Shown in pieces: positions 27,996-37,433 of a stretch of 64,000 nt of DNA. Both the position numbers and the translations under genes were made by a program. The stretch lies in contig NZ_CP157942.1 of assembly GCF_040207875.1 (NCBI RefSeq), positions 124,001 through 188,000 on the forward strand, in the 5' to 3' direction. Origin of the DNA: Wolbachia endosymbiont of Armadillidium arcangelii. GTDB lineage: Bacteria > Pseudomonadota > Alphaproteobacteria > Rickettsiales > Anaplasmataceae. The notes under the pieces are model-generated. The model was not told the origin of the DNA, did not search any database, and saw only the letters and a list, made by a program, of their open reading frames with translations. Position 1 is the first letter of the stretch. The number at the start of each line of letters is the position of its first letter.

Positions 27996-29153
27996 ATGCC
28001 AGAACAATTTTTACATGGTGTAAATGTTATTGAGGTAACCTCAGGGGCCAAGGTAGTACGCACAGCTAAATCATCAGTGATAGGTGTAATTGGTACTGCA
28101 CCTGAAGCTGATGAGCAAAAATTTCCACTGAATAAACCAGTACTAATAGCAGGAAGCTTAAAAGAAGCAGCAAAACTTGGAAAGAGTGGCAGTTTACCTT
28201 CTGCAATAAACGGAATATTTTCCCAAATTGGTGCAACAATAGTAGTAATTAGAGTTGAAGAAAGTGAAAACAGCGATCCAAAGCTCAAAGAAAGTGAAAC
28301 TATTCAAAATATAATTGGTGGAGTTGACGAAGAAACTGGAGAATATCAGGGAATTGAGGCATTTCTCAGTAGTGAAAGTATAGTTCATGTGCTACCTAGA
28401 ATACTAATTGCACCTCAGTTTACTCATCAATTGCCTGAATCTAAAAACCCAGTAGTAGCAGCTTTGATGGGAGTAGCAGAAAAGCTGAGGAGCATAATAG
28501 TAGCAGATGGACCAAATACCAATGATGAAGAAGCAATCAAGTGGAGAAAAGGTGTAGGCAGCTCAAGAGTTTACATCGTTGATCCTTGGGTTAAGGTATT
28601 TACTGAAGGAAAAGAAGAAATTTTGCCTCCAAGTTCATTTGTAGCTGGTTTAATAGCGAAAGTAGATAGCGAACAAGGATTCTGGCACTCGCCTTCAAAT
28701 AAAGAGATAAATGGTATTGTTGGAACAAGCAGGCCTATTGATTCTACGCTCGGTAATACAAATTGTAGAGCAAACCATTTAAATGAAAATGAAGTAACAA
28801 CGATAATTCATCAAAATGGCTATAGGCTTTGGGGAAATAGAACATGTTCAAATGACTCAAAATGGGCTTTTTTGTCAGTGAGGCGTACTGCAGATTTAAT
28901 TAACGATAGTTTACTTCGAGCTCATTTATGGGCAGTTGATCGCAATATCACAAAAACTTATATAGATGATGTGGTTGAGGGGGTGAATTCTTATCTAGCA
29001 AGTTTAAAGGCACAAGGGGCGATTATTAGCGGAAAATGTTATGCAACACCAGAACTCAATACACCAGCAAACATTGCAAGCGGGAAAGTGTATTTTGACT
29101 TCGAGTTTACACCACCATATCCAGCAGAACAGATTACTTTTAGGTCACACCTG
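27996..29153 (+). CDS. Contractile tail sheath protein (P2 gpFI-like), exon 1
   Basis: 386 codons of the sheath protein that contracts to drive DNA injection. Family motifs match P2 FI along the length: VNVIEVTSGAKVVRTAKSSV, FPLNKPVLIAGSL, a YRLWGNRTCSNDSKWAFLSV core, LLRAHLWAVDRNITKTYIDD, and FDFEFTPPYPAEQITFRSHL at the end. At codon 386 a group II intron begins. If it is unspliced, translation adds VSGGTIHES and stops. The remaining 15 residues lie at 31467-31514. Spliced length 401 compares with 396 in P2. Confidence 0.85.
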
Positions 29154-31466
29154 GTGAGTGGTGGTACGATCCATGAGTCATGAAATCGTGATGATTAAAT
29201 TCCATCCGCTATAACGTCTGACTGAAATCATAGTCCACATTCTGGAGAATTGGCAACTTTTTAGAATGCAAGTATGGACTAAAAGGAGGTAATATTGAAC
29301 CTTACAATAAATCCCTTCGAGAAGAGTTAGATATGGTTACGAGAGGAACTTATGCTTGAACTGTCGTGAATGAGAATATGCGGAGTAAGGTTGATACGCA
29401 TAGACCAAAAGGTATGGAGAAAATGGATGATTAGAATCGCTGTGTCTGATCAAGACGTTTCCAATCTCTCGGCAGAGAGTAAGAACCTAAGTCTAACATG
29501 AAACGGTTTTATGGAACGGAGTAACCACACAGAATCTTTTATTATTCTGAATAAGGGTAATAAACAGGTAGCCAGCCGTAAGTTTTTGTGTGGAGGGATT
29601 GTCTAAGAAGCTAATGCCTAAAGTAATATTTAGGATATGCAGACGTAGACACTGTAATTTGGAAGGTAAAGTTGTGAATAGTAGTGAATATGTTATGAGC
29701 CAACAAAATGTTAGGTATGAATGGAATGAAACTCCCTGGCGAAAGCTGGAGAAATCTTCATTTAAGCTACAAAAACGAATTTACCGAGCTTCTAAATGTA
29801 ATGACATCAAAAAGATGCATAATCTTCAGAGATTATTACTTAAATCAACAAGTGCAAGAATGCTTGCTGTTAGGAGGGTAACACAGGATAATAGAGGAAA
29901 AAAGACAGCAGGTATTGACGGAAAGGCTAGTCTCAACCAAAAAGAAAGAATGCAATTAGCATACTCTATGGATTTAAGAGAAAAAGCAAAACCATCAAGA
30001 CGAATCTGGATCCCAAAACCTGGTAAGCCATTGGAGCGTCGCCCACTTGGTATTCCCACTATATCGTGCAGAGCGAAACAAACACTTGTAAAAATGGCGT
30101 TGGAACCTGAATGGGAAGCAAAATTTGAGCCGAACACGTATGGTTTTAGACCTGGTAGATCATGCCATGATGCAATAGGAGCGATATTTAATGCCATTAA
30201 GCAGAAAACGGCATTTATCTTAGATGCTGATATTTCTGGTTGCTTTGATAATATTGAACATAATGCACTGCTGAAGAAACTCAATACCACTCCAAGTTTA
30301 ACAAGAATAATAAGAGGATGGTTAAAAGCAGGAGTTATGGAAAATAACGAATTCCAACCCACTAAGCGTGGTACAATCCAAGGGGGTACAATTTCACCAT
30401 TACTTGCATGTATAGCATTACACGGAGTGGAACAACATATTAGAAAGGAACTTAAGGGCGATCTTTTTCAATATGCGAAAAAGAAAGGTAGAGCAATGGC
30501 ACATAGAGATGCACAAAAAATTATGAGTGTGGTTTTCTATGCCGACGACTTTGTCATCATACATGAAAGTGAAGAAATTATAATGAAGGCAAAAATCCTA
30601 GTTGAGGAATGGTTAAAAATCATTGGGCTAGAATTAAAACCTTCAAAAACAAGAGTTTCTCACACGATTAAACCTTTAAACGGATTAAAGCCAGGTTTTG
30701 ATTTTCTTGGATTTACGATACGACAGTATCCAAAAAGAAATAAGAGAACATATAAATTACTAATTAAACCAAGTCGTAATTCTGTGAAACAGCATACATT
30801 ACTTATTAAACATAAGATGAGAGAAATGCGTGGAGCACCTCAAGAAGCTGTAATAAGAGACCTAAACCCAATCATTAGGGGATGGTGTCAATATTACATT
30901 GCAGTAGTTTCAAGCAAAATATTTCATTCGGTGGATAATATAATGTTTAGAAAACTTTGGAAATGGGCAGTCTACAGACATCGTTACAAGGGAAGACGCT
31001 GGATAAAGAAAAAACACTTTAGAAAGTATAACAACGACAACTGGAGGTTTATGACAAATAATGGAATGCATCTTATCAAACATGGAGATCATGCTATTAA
31101 AAGGTATATCAAAGTGTTTGGAGCCAAATCTCCATATGATGGGGATTGGACATATTGGGGAAATCGTTTAAGTAAAATACCTGGTAAATCACCATTAGTA
31201 ATAAAACTTTTGAAGTTGCAACAAAGAAAGTGTGAATATTGTCAGCTTCAGTTTAAAAATGATGATATTCTAGAGGTACATCATAAAGACAAAAATAGGT
31301 GCAATAATATGATCAAAAACTTATCCTTGCTGCGTGGGCATTGCCATGATTCCTTACATAAGAAGTGTGTATGACAGACACCAAATTAGAGAGAAGCCGG
31401 ATGTGGTGAAAGCTGCAAGTCCGGTTTTGAAGTCGAGGAGAGAAGGGCGACTTTCTCTCCTTAGAT
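29154..31466 (+). mobile_element. Group II intron with RT-HNH protein in the sheath gene
   Basis: It begins GTGAG at 29154 after the codon for Leu386 and ends ...CTTAGAT at 31466. Domain V is near 31395-31427: AAGCCGGATGTGGTGAAAGC, then TGCAAGTCCGGTT, a hairpin with a GAAA loop. Domain VI follows. The multifunctional protein lies in domain IV (29590-31374). The 5' end GTGAG departs from the usual GTGYG, so the boundary could be off by a few bases. Both sides of the sheath gene remain readable, so splicing is plausible. Confidence 0.75.
29590..31374 (+). CDS. Group II intron reverse transcriptase/maturase with HNH endonuclease
   Basis: An intact protein of up to 594 residues; the natural start is more likely MPKVIF (29614) or MSQQNVRYEW (29695). 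RT motifs are RRPLGIPTISCRAKQTLVKM, YGFRPGRSCHDAIGAI, DADISGCFDNI, GTIQGGTISPLLACI and the catalytic FYADDFVII. Maturase domain X follows (IIRGWCQYYIAVVSSKIFHS). The C-terminus has an HNH nuclease: CEYCQLQF, then EVHHKDKNRCNNMIKNLSLL and GHCHDSLHKK. It should promote splicing and retrohoming. It is the only intact RT in the window. Confidence 0.9.
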   Translation: MEGLSKKLMPKVIFRICRRRHCNLEGKVVNSSEYVMSQQNVRYEWNETPWRKLEKSSFKLQKRIYRASKCNDIKKMHNLQRLLLKSTSARMLAVRRVTQDNRGKKTAGIDGKASLNQKERMQLAYSMDLREKAKPSRRIWIPKPGKPLERRPLGIPTISCRAKQTLVKMALEPEWEAKFEPNTYGFRPGRSCHDAIGAIFNAIKQKTAFILDADISGCFDNIEHNALLKKLNTTPSLTRIIRGWLKAGVMENNEFQPTKRGTIQGGTISPLLACIALHGVEQHIRKELKGDLFQYAKKKGRAMAHRDAQKIMSVVFYADDFVIIHESEEIIMKAKILVEEWLKIIGLELKPSKTRVSHTIKPLNGLKPGFDFLGFTIRQYPKRNKRTYKLLIKPSRNSVKQHTLLIKHKMREMRGAPQEAVIRDLNPIIRGWCQYYIAVVSSKIFHSVDNIMFRKLWKWAVYRHRYKGRRWIKKKHFRKYNNDNWRFMTNNGMHLIKHGDHAIKRYIKVFGAKSPYDGDWTYWGNRLSKIPGKSPLVIKLLKLQQRKCEYCQLQFKNDDILEVHHKDKNRCNNMIKNLSLLRGHCHDSLHKKCV

Positions 31467-31514
31467 AACCAATATTGTAAAAAGGAGAAAGAGAAATGCT
31501 ACCAAAGATTTTAA
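31467..31514 (+). CDS. Tail sheath protein, exon 2 (last 15 residues)
   Basis: After the intron the frame reads NQYCKKEKEKCYQRF and a TAA at 31512-31514. It overlaps the first codons of the tube gene at 31496 by 19 bases, as expected for translational coupling of sheath and tube. The exact first codon depends on the intron boundary. Confidence 0.55.
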   Translation, partial: NQYCKKEKEKCYQRF

Positions 31515-32002
31515 AGAATTTTAACATATTTGTTGATGGTCGTGGTTATGTAGGAAAAATAGATGAAATTACCCTACCAAAACTTACCATAAAAACAGAA
31601 GAGTATCGTGCTGGTGGTATGGATATTCCAATAAATATTGATATGGGCATGGAGAAATTAGAAGCAGACTTTACTTTTTCTGAATACGATACAGAACTCT
31701 TTCGGCTATTTGGCTTGATAAATGGAAACTCGGTTTCTTTAACGCTTCGTGGAGGAATGCAAGGAAGTGGAAGTAATGATATTGAAGGAGTAATTATCAA
31801 CCTTAGGGGCATATTCAAAGAATTTGATTTTGGTAGCTGGAAACCTGCTGAAAAAGCAACGCTGAAGTGTACTGTAGCTGCTCATTACTATAAACTTACT
31901 ATAGGTGGTAATGAATTAATAGAAATCGATGCTGAAAATATGATTAGAAAGATAAATGGTGTTGATCAAATGGCCTTGCTGCAAACGGTTTTAGGGATTT
32001 AA
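31496..32002 (+). CDS. Major tail tube protein (P2 gpFII-like)
   Basis: A 168-residue tube protein that stacks inside the sheath to form the DNA channel. Family features are the LPKILKNFNIFVDGRGYVGK start, the ITLPKLTIKTEEYRAGGMDI hairpin, GMEKLEADFTFSEYD, and the C-terminal YYKLTIGGNELIEIDAENMI. An AAGGAG site precedes the ATG. The length is that of P2 FII. It is intact and follows the sheath as in P2. Confidence 0.9.
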   Translation: MLPKILKNFNIFVDGRGYVGKIDEITLPKLTIKTEEYRAGGMDIPINIDMGMEKLEADFTFSEYDTELFRLFGLINGNSVSLTLRGGMQGSGSNDIEGVIINLRGIFKEFDFGSWKPAEKATLKCTVAAHYYKLTIGGNELIEIDAENMIRKINGVDQMALLQTVLGI

Positions 32003-32041
32003 TGGAATAGATGGATGCATTTTCATACAGCCACTTTTTTA

Positions 32042-32070
32042 TTGAAAAATTACTAATAATGCTGTATAAT
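32042..32070 (+). promoter_or_regulatory. Sigma-70-type promoter of a PD-(D/E)XK transposase
   Basis: TTGAAA at 32042-32047 and TATAAT at 32065-32070 are 17 bases apart, 28 bases before the ATG at 32098. The same arrangement with near-identical surrounding sequence precedes the two other copies of this gene family in the window. Confidence 0.65.
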
Positions 32071-32097
32071 TATTAATATTTTTTAGGCATTTGTGCT

Positions 32098-32973
32098 ATG
32101 GCTTTATCTAAATTTCTCGACCCTAAGAATGATGTAGCATTCCGCCGTATCTTTGGTACAGAAAAGAATAAAGATATCCTCATTCACTTTCTAAATGATA
32201 TTTTGAGCTTTACTGGCAAAAATGCAATACAGGATATAGAGTTTTTAAGTACTATTCAAGATCCTGATATCGCATCTAAAAAGCAAAGCATTGTTGATGT
32301 GCTATGTAGAGATTCAACAGGAGTGCAATGGATAATTGAGATGCAGGTCGCTAAAACCAAAGGCTTTGAAAAACGTGCCCAATACTACGCAGCTAAAGCT
32401 TACTCAAGACAAGCTGACAAGGGCGATCAATACCATGACCTTAAGGAAATTATCTTTATTGCTATAGCAGATTGTATACTATTTCCTGATAAGTCTGAGT
32501 ATAAATCAAAACACACCATTCGGGATGAAGATACTAATGAACATGATCTAAAAGATTTTTACTTTGTATTTATTGAACTGCCTAAATTTTCCAAAACTAA
32601 AGAAGATCAGCTTTTAAATATAGTTGAGAAGTGGGTGTATTTTTTTAAGTACGCTGATGAAACAAGTGAAGAAGAATTGGAAAGGATAACAGGAAGTGAC
32701 GTAATAATCAAAAAAGCGTATGAAGAGCTAAACAGGTTTAACTGGTCAGAAAAAGAGTTTATAGCCTATGAACAGGAGACTAAGCGTATTCGTGATGAAC
32801 AGGCCGTTCTTGCTCAAAAACTTGATGATGCCAAAAAAGAAGGAAAGATTGAAGGAAAGATTGAAGTTGCAAAAGCGATGTTGACTAATAATGTTGACAT
32901 TAACACTATTGTCAAGTGTACAGGTCTTTCTGTCGATGAGGTTCAAGAATTAATTCAAGTTGAAGGGAAATAA
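32098..32973 (+). CDS. PD-(D/E)XK nuclease family transposase (Rpn-like), copy 1
   Basis: A 291-residue protein of the family that begins ALSKFLDPKNDVAFRRIFGT. The nuclease core is QSIVDVLCRDSTGVQWIIEM followed by QVAKTKGFEKRAQYYAAKAY, giving the Asp and Glu-x-Gln active site. The C-terminus has a basic helix and KAMLTNNVDINTIVKCTGLS, an HTH-like end. Rpn relatives act in RecA-independent gene movement. This copy has its own promoter and sits between the tube and gpE genes, splitting the tail operon. Confidence 0.85.
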   Translation: MALSKFLDPKNDVAFRRIFGTEKNKDILIHFLNDILSFTGKNAIQDIEFLSTIQDPDIASKKQSIVDVLCRDSTGVQWIIEMQVAKTKGFEKRAQYYAAKAYSRQADKGDQYHDLKEIIFIAIADCILFPDKSEYKSKHTIRDEDTNEHDLKDFYFVFIELPKFSKTKEDQLLNIVEKWVYFFKYADETSEEELERITGSDVIIKKAYEELNRFNWSEKEFIAYEQETKRIRDEQAVLAQKLDDAKKEGKIEGKIEVAKAMLTNNVDINTIVKCTGLSVDEVQELIQVEGK

Positions 32974-33106
32974 CCCCTACTATCATCTTTATATTGAGAA
33001 ATTTAGTATGAAGGATCGTTAATCAAACACAAAAACTATAGTAACAAAAATTAGTTATGTAAAAGCCGATATGGACTTTTATTTAATTAACTTTTTCAGG
33101 AGAAGT

Positions 33107-33364
33107 ATGCAAGCTATAACACTTAATAACCCAATAACAGTTGATGGAATTTCTGTCTCAGAACTTACCGTTAGACGTCCAAAAGTTAGAGACTATTTGG
33201 CAGTAGAGCGCATTAATGGTAGTGATTTGAGTAAGGAAGTAACTTTGACTGCCAATCTGACATCAGTTGCAAAAGAAGCGATTGAAGAGTTAGATATTGC
33301 TGATTATGTGAAAGTGCAGGAAGTATTAAAAGATTTTTTTTCACCAATTATTCAAAGGATTTAA
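33107..33364 (+). CDS. Tail assembly chaperone gpE
   Basis: 85 residues from the ATG at 33107, which follows an AGGAG site (MQAITLNNPITVDGISVSEL). The frame opens earlier at 33071 but that start has no ribosome site. The mid part (LTVRRPKVRDYLAVERINGS) is typical of gpE-like chaperones that coat the tape measure. The zero-frame product stops at 33364. A run of T near its end allows the -1 extension described separately. Confidence 0.8.
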   Translation: MQAITLNNPITVDGISVSELTVRRPKVRDYLAVERINGSDLSKEVTLTANLTSVAKEAIEELDIADYVKVQEVLKDFFSPIIQRI

Positions 33365-33492
33365 GGTCAGAAGTAATCGAGCTCAGTTCTATTATTGGTA
33401 GTGGAATTGAGCCTTTGCTTGATATGGAAATTAATGAATTTATCCTATGGCATGAAGCAGCGAGGAAGGTACAATGTCAACGTTATCTATAA
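33334..33492 (+). CDS. gpE' extension made by -1 ribosomal frameshift
   Basis: Eight T at 33334-33341 form the slippery heptamer T TTT TTT in phase with gpE. After a -1 slip the frame reads TNYSKDLRSEVIELSSIIGS and EPLLDMEINEFILWHEAARK, ending at 33492. It overlaps the tape-measure start (33474) by 19 bases. This is the P2 E+E' arrangement, and the extension resembles the P2 one near DMEINEFILWHE. Both the site and the downstream frame are intact. Confidence 0.8.
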   Translation, partial: FFFTNYSKDLRSEVIELSSIIGSGIEPLLDMEINEFILWHEAARKVQCQRYL

Positions 33493-35783
33493 AAATAGGA
33501 GCAGCTTTAGATGGCAGTTTCAGTGCTGTAATAAAAGGCAGTAGTAGTCAACTTACTCGTCTTGGTGAGAATATAAGAAAGCTTGATTCATCTTTAAAAT
33601 CAGTATCAAAGTTTAAGCAGTTGGGTAGTGATGTTTTAACTAGCAGAAGGTCATGGAAAGGTTTTGAGGATCAGGTAAAATCTTTAGCTAAACAAATGAA
33701 AGCAATAGAGAAACCAAGCAAAACTTTAAAAGCTGAGTTTGATAAAGCTAAGTTTTCTGCAACAAAAGCAAAAGAAGCATATTTGAAAAAGAGAGATGCT
33801 TTGCATTCATTTAATGAAGAAGTAAGGAAAAGTGGAAGAAATATTAAGTCATTAGTAAGTGATCAATATAAACTTGGTTCTTCTATTGAAGTGCTAAAAG
33901 GTAAGTATGGTAAGCTTGGGTCTGCAATACGTAGTCACCAAAGTTTTTTAGCAAGCAAAGCACATTTTAAGTCACAAATTATAGAGACTATTGGGCTAGG
34001 CCTTTCGCTTGCAGCTCCAGTTAAAGTTGCAATTGATTTTGAATCGGCTATGGCTGATGTTAAAAAAGTAGTTGATTTTGACGAAAAGACAAAGGAAGCT
34101 GATAAATTTGCCAAGAAGTTAAAAGAGATGTCACGTACTATACCATTATCTGCTGCAGAATTAGCACAAATAGCTGCAAGCGGTGGTCAACTTGGTATCA
34201 AGAAAGAAGATCTTTTTATGTTTACAGAAACAGTGGCAAAAATGTCTACAGCATTTGATATGTCTGCAGAACAAGCAGGAGATTCTATAGCTAAACTTTC
34301 TAACGTTTATGGAATTAATGTTAGTGAAATGGAACACGTTGGTAATGTGATCAACCACTTGTCAGATAACACTGCTGCTAAAGCAAAAGATATGGTTGAA
34401 GCTCTAGCAATAGTTGGTGGTACTGCAAAGCAGTTTGGATTAAAGTTTGAACAAACAAGTAGCTTAGTAAATGCTTTCATTAGTTTGGGCAAACAACCAG
34501 CAAAAGCTGCAACTGCTATAAATGCACTACTTTCAAAACTTCAAACTGCTGAAGGTCAAGGAAAAGAATTTAAGGAAGCACTAGAAGAAACGGGCATAGC
34601 CGCAGAAGAAATGGTACAAAGGATAAGTGAAAATGGGGAAAAAGCACTACTTTACTTTTTTCAAACTCTAAAGAAAATGGATAATCAGGAACGTTCTACA
34701 ATCCTGATGAAACTTTTCGGTCAGGAATATCAAGATGATATTGCATTATTAGCTGGAAGTTTTAATAAGTATGAGGATGCAATAAAGTTATTGGCTAATA
34801 CAGAAAAGTATGGAAGCTCTCTGCAAAAAGAATTCAAAAATCGTGCAGACACTACAGCCAATAAATTAAGACTCCTTCGCAATGCAATAGCTGAAGTTGG
34901 TATGAACCTGGGCTCGGTGATGCTGCCTACTTTAAAATTTATAGCTGAATTTTTACAAGAAAAAACTAGGAGCATAGCCTTATTTGCAGAAAAATATCCA
35001 ACCTTAACTACAGCAATCATGGGAACTATAGCAGCTTTAATAAGTTTGAAAATCTTAGTAGTAGGCTTAGGTTATGGGTTTACTTTTTTAGCAAGTACAG
35101 TTCTCGGTTTAAGGGCAAAAATAATTGCAACATTTTCATTTTTATCAGCTACAGTTTTTCCTGCAGTAATAACAGGGCTAAGAGCAATAACGCTTGCTGT
35201 AATGAGTAATCCTATAGGGCTTTTAATTGCTGGACTTGTCACTGGTGCAGCACTTGTTATCACTCACTGGCAAAAAGTGAAGGAATTTTTTGCTAGTTTT
35301 TGGAAATCAATCATAAAACCGATAGGAGAGGCTTTTTCATGGATGGGAGATACAGTTAGTAGCGTATTTTGGAAAGTGTCAGAAAATAGTCCAATAAAAG
35401 AATTTGAGAAGAGAAAAACTGTTATTTCGTTAGTTGATGGAGAAGCTAGCAATTTACTTTCTAAAAATAGTATTTTTAATAATGGGAATCCTTTATCAAA
35501 TAATAGTGTGATGAAAGGAATTTCTAAAAATAGCTGGAATAATGTTAAAATTAAACATGCTATCGCAGAAAAGAAATCTATAGTAGATGAGAAAAATCTA
35601 AAAGAGTACGTAAAAAGCAAATATGAAAATAAAACCTTTAACCAAACTCAACATAATTATTTCAACATAAGTGTACAAGCAGCACCAAATCAAGATGTTC
35701 GCAGCCTTGCTGATGAAGTAATAAAAAGGATAAGAGAAAAATCACGTGATGTTCTGTTTGATACCATAGACCCTGTTTATTAA
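33474..35783 (+). CDS. Tail tape measure protein (P2 gpT-like)
   Basis: A 769-residue length-setting protein. Residues 1-170 are coiled-coil. The TP901-type core starts near 190 (FESAMADVKKVVDFDEKTKE) and includes SRTIPLSAAELAQIAASGGQ, FDMSAEQAGDSIAKLSNVYG and LGKQPAKAATAINALLSKL. Hydrophobic segments follow near residues 505-610 (TTAIMGTIAALISLKILVVG), which may insert into the target membrane. The C-terminus ends SLADEVIKRIREKSRDVLFD. It is intact and directly follows gpE/E'. Confidence 0.9.
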   Translation: MSTLSIKIGAALDGSFSAVIKGSSSQLTRLGENIRKLDSSLKSVSKFKQLGSDVLTSRRSWKGFEDQVKSLAKQMKAIEKPSKTLKAEFDKAKFSATKAKEAYLKKRDALHSFNEEVRKSGRNIKSLVSDQYKLGSSIEVLKGKYGKLGSAIRSHQSFLASKAHFKSQIIETIGLGLSLAAPVKVAIDFESAMADVKKVVDFDEKTKEADKFAKKLKEMSRTIPLSAAELAQIAASGGQLGIKKEDLFMFTETVAKMSTAFDMSAEQAGDSIAKLSNVYGINVSEMEHVGNVINHLSDNTAAKAKDMVEALAIVGGTAKQFGLKFEQTSSLVNAFISLGKQPAKAATAINALLSKLQTAEGQGKEFKEALEETGIAAEEMVQRISENGEKALLYFFQTLKKMDNQERSTILMKLFGQEYQDDIALLAGSFNKYEDAIKLLANTEKYGSSLQKEFKNRADTTANKLRLLRNAIAEVGMNLGSVMLPTLKFIAEFLQEKTRSIALFAEKYPTLTTAIMGTIAALISLKILVVGLGYGFTFLASTVLGLRAKIIATFSFLSATVFPAVITGLRAITLAVMSNPIGLLIAGLVTGAALVITHWQKVKEFFASFWKSIIKPIGEAFSWMGDTVSSVFWKVSENSPIKEFEKRKTVISLVDGEASNLLSKNSIFNNGNPLSNNSVMKGISKNSWNNVKIKHAIAEKKSIVDEKNLKEYVKSKYENKTFNQTQHNYFNISVQAAPNQDVRSLADEVIKRIREKSRDVLFDTIDPVY

Positions 35784-35784
35784 A

Positions 35785-36132
35785 ATGTTGTCTCTTGGCC
35801 CGTATAAATTTGCTCCAACAAGTTTAAAGTATAATAGGGAAAATCGTTGGAGCACAATTGAGTGTATTGAAAATATGCCACTATTACAAAATATCGGTCA
35901 AGGTATAGAAGATATAGATTTAGAAGGAACGATTTATCTACATAATCTCAATGGGCTAAATCAATTAAAGAATATGAAAGAAGCTGAAAAACCACATGTT
36001 TTAGTAGATAGTTTAGGTAATATTTTAGGACAGTTCGTAATTACCAGGTTAGAAGAAAAGCAGATGTATTTTTTACCTAGTGGACTACCAAGAAAAGTTG
36101 AATTTAGTTTGAGTTTGAAGAGCTATAGATGA
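35785..36132 (+). CDS. Tail completion protein gpU
   Basis: A 115-residue P2 gpU-like protein (LGPYKFAPTSLKYNRENRWS, then QNIGQGIEDIDLEGTIYLHN). It terminates the tail tube and joins it to the head. It starts one base after the tape-measure stop and overlaps gpX by four bases, so the P2 order U-X-D is kept. It appears intact. Confidence 0.85.
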   Translation: MLSLGPYKFAPTSLKYNRENRWSTIECIENMPLLQNIGQGIEDIDLEGTIYLHNLNGLNQLKNMKEAEKPHVLVDSLGNILGQFVITRLEEKQMYFLPSGLPRKVEFSLSLKSYR

Positions 36133-36338
36133 TTATATATTACTTAGCCAAAGAAGGAGAAATGCTAGATCTGATTTGCTGGAAACATTACGGATTTACG
36201 GATGGAGTAGTGGAATTAGTACTAGCAGAGAACTTAGGTTTGGCAGAATACGGAAGCTTTTTGCCTGCAGGATTAAAGATAAAGCTTCCTACTATTCAGA
36301 AACCAGTACAAAAGTCAAAATTAAAGGTCTGGGAATAA
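36129..36338 (+). CDS. Tail protein gpX (LysM-like)
   Basis: A 69-residue protein with the gpX pattern: EGEMLDLICWKHYGFTDGVV, LVLAENLGLAEYGSFLPAG, and IKLPTIQ. In P2 gpX is a small baseplate-hub protein with a LysM-like fold. Its ATG overlaps the gpU stop and its stop abuts gpD. Confidence 0.85.
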   Translation: MIIYYLAKEGEMLDLICWKHYGFTDGVVELVLAENLGLAEYGSFLPAGLKIKLPTIQKPVQKSKLKVWE

Positions 36339-36758
36339 ATGCAGCCAGATTTTATAATAGATAAATGTGAATCAATTAAAGATAGAGTCATATCATTGCG
36401 CCTTACAGATGAATCTGGGACAATAGACGATGTAGTTGAAGTACATGTTGATTACAGGGACGAAGACATAGATATTCCAAATGAATTAAATATTGCTCTA
36501 GGTTATAGAGAAACAGATGTGTTGCCAATGGGTGTATATACAGTTAATGAAATTACAGTGCAAAGTCCACCTAAAACCTTACTAATAAAGGCTCATGCAA
36601 CAAATTTAAGACTCTCATTAAAAGAAAAAGTATCTAAAGAATGGCATCAAATTATTCTGATCTTTACTAGTCATATAAACCTCATATTAAAAATACTTTT
36701 TAAGTATACAAACCTTAATTTATACACTCTATTACTCAGCATAAATTGTAGTGAGTAA
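36339..36758 (+). pseudogene. Phage late control protein gpD, truncated
   Basis: The first 100 or so residues match the gpD baseplate-hub protein (QPDFIIDKCESIKDRVISLR, VDYRDEDIDIPNELNIALGY, VNEITVQSPPKTLLIKAHAT, SLKEKVSKEWHQ). After about 36650 the sequence becomes unrelated and runs to a chance stop at 36758. P2 gpD is close to 390 residues, so some 70% is missing. The break marks where the tail operon was cut and joined to the radC-HTH block. Confidence 0.8.
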
Positions 36759-36776
36759 ACTTGCAAATACTTTCTG

Positions 36777-37433
36777 CTATAACAATCCGTTTTCTCTAAA
36801 GCTAAAATAGCCCGCACTTGTAATGATAATATGATCAAATAATCTAACGCTTACAGTACTACATGCTGCTGCTAAGCTCTTTGTTACTTCTTGATCTTCT
36901 TCTGACGGTTCTAAACTTCCTCCAGGATGGTTATGTGACATTATTATTGATGTTGTATTTTTTATTAATGCCTTTCTTGTAATCTCCTTTATGTACACCG
37001 GTGCTTTTTCCATTTCACCAATATAGGATTCTTCTCCGATTAATTGGCGCCTTTTATTCAAATACAATATTTTTACACATTCCCTCTCTGCGTGACCTAT
37101 ACTTACGTTTAAGTACTCTACTAGCCCTTGTAAGTCCATTATTGGCTCACTTTTGAGCTTTTCTCTCAGTACCCTTTCTAGTGTTTCCTTAACACACATA
37201 ATCATTGCCACTGCAGAATCAGTTACTCCTTCTATGACTTTCAGGTCATCCATTTCTCGACCTAAAATCCTTCCTACTCCTGTATAGGTATTCACCAGAT
37301 TTTTAGCAATTTCTTGAGCTTGTGGCCTTTCATGTACTGCACTTAGAAACGTTTCCATTATTTCACGATCAAGTAGTGCTTTTCCTTTGCTTTCTAATAT
37401 TCTGAATTCGATTTCTTCTTTACTTTTATTCAT
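36777..37433 (-). CDS. radC: RadC family JAB/MPN protein
   Basis: A 218-residue RadC protein. An N-terminal helix-hairpin-helix-like part (ILGREMDDLKVIEGVTDSAV) precedes the MPN domain with the metal motif SHNHPGGSLEPSEED at about 166-180. RadC proteins are common on mobile elements. The old repair annotation is doubtful, and a role with DNA methylation or conjugation/phage DNA has been suggested. It is intact here. A 5'-only copy is at 48774-49082. Confidence 0.85.
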   Translation of the reverse strand: MNKSKEEIEFRILESKGKALLDREIMETFLSAVHERPQAQEIAKNLVNTYTGVGRILGREMDDLKVIEGVTDSAVAMIMCVKETLERVLREKLKSEPIMDLQGLVEYLNVSIGHAERECVKILYLNKRRQLIGEESYIGEMEKAPVYIKEITRKALIKNTTSIIMSHNHPGGSLEPSEEDQEVTKSLAAACSTVSVRLFDHIIITSAGYFSFRENGLL

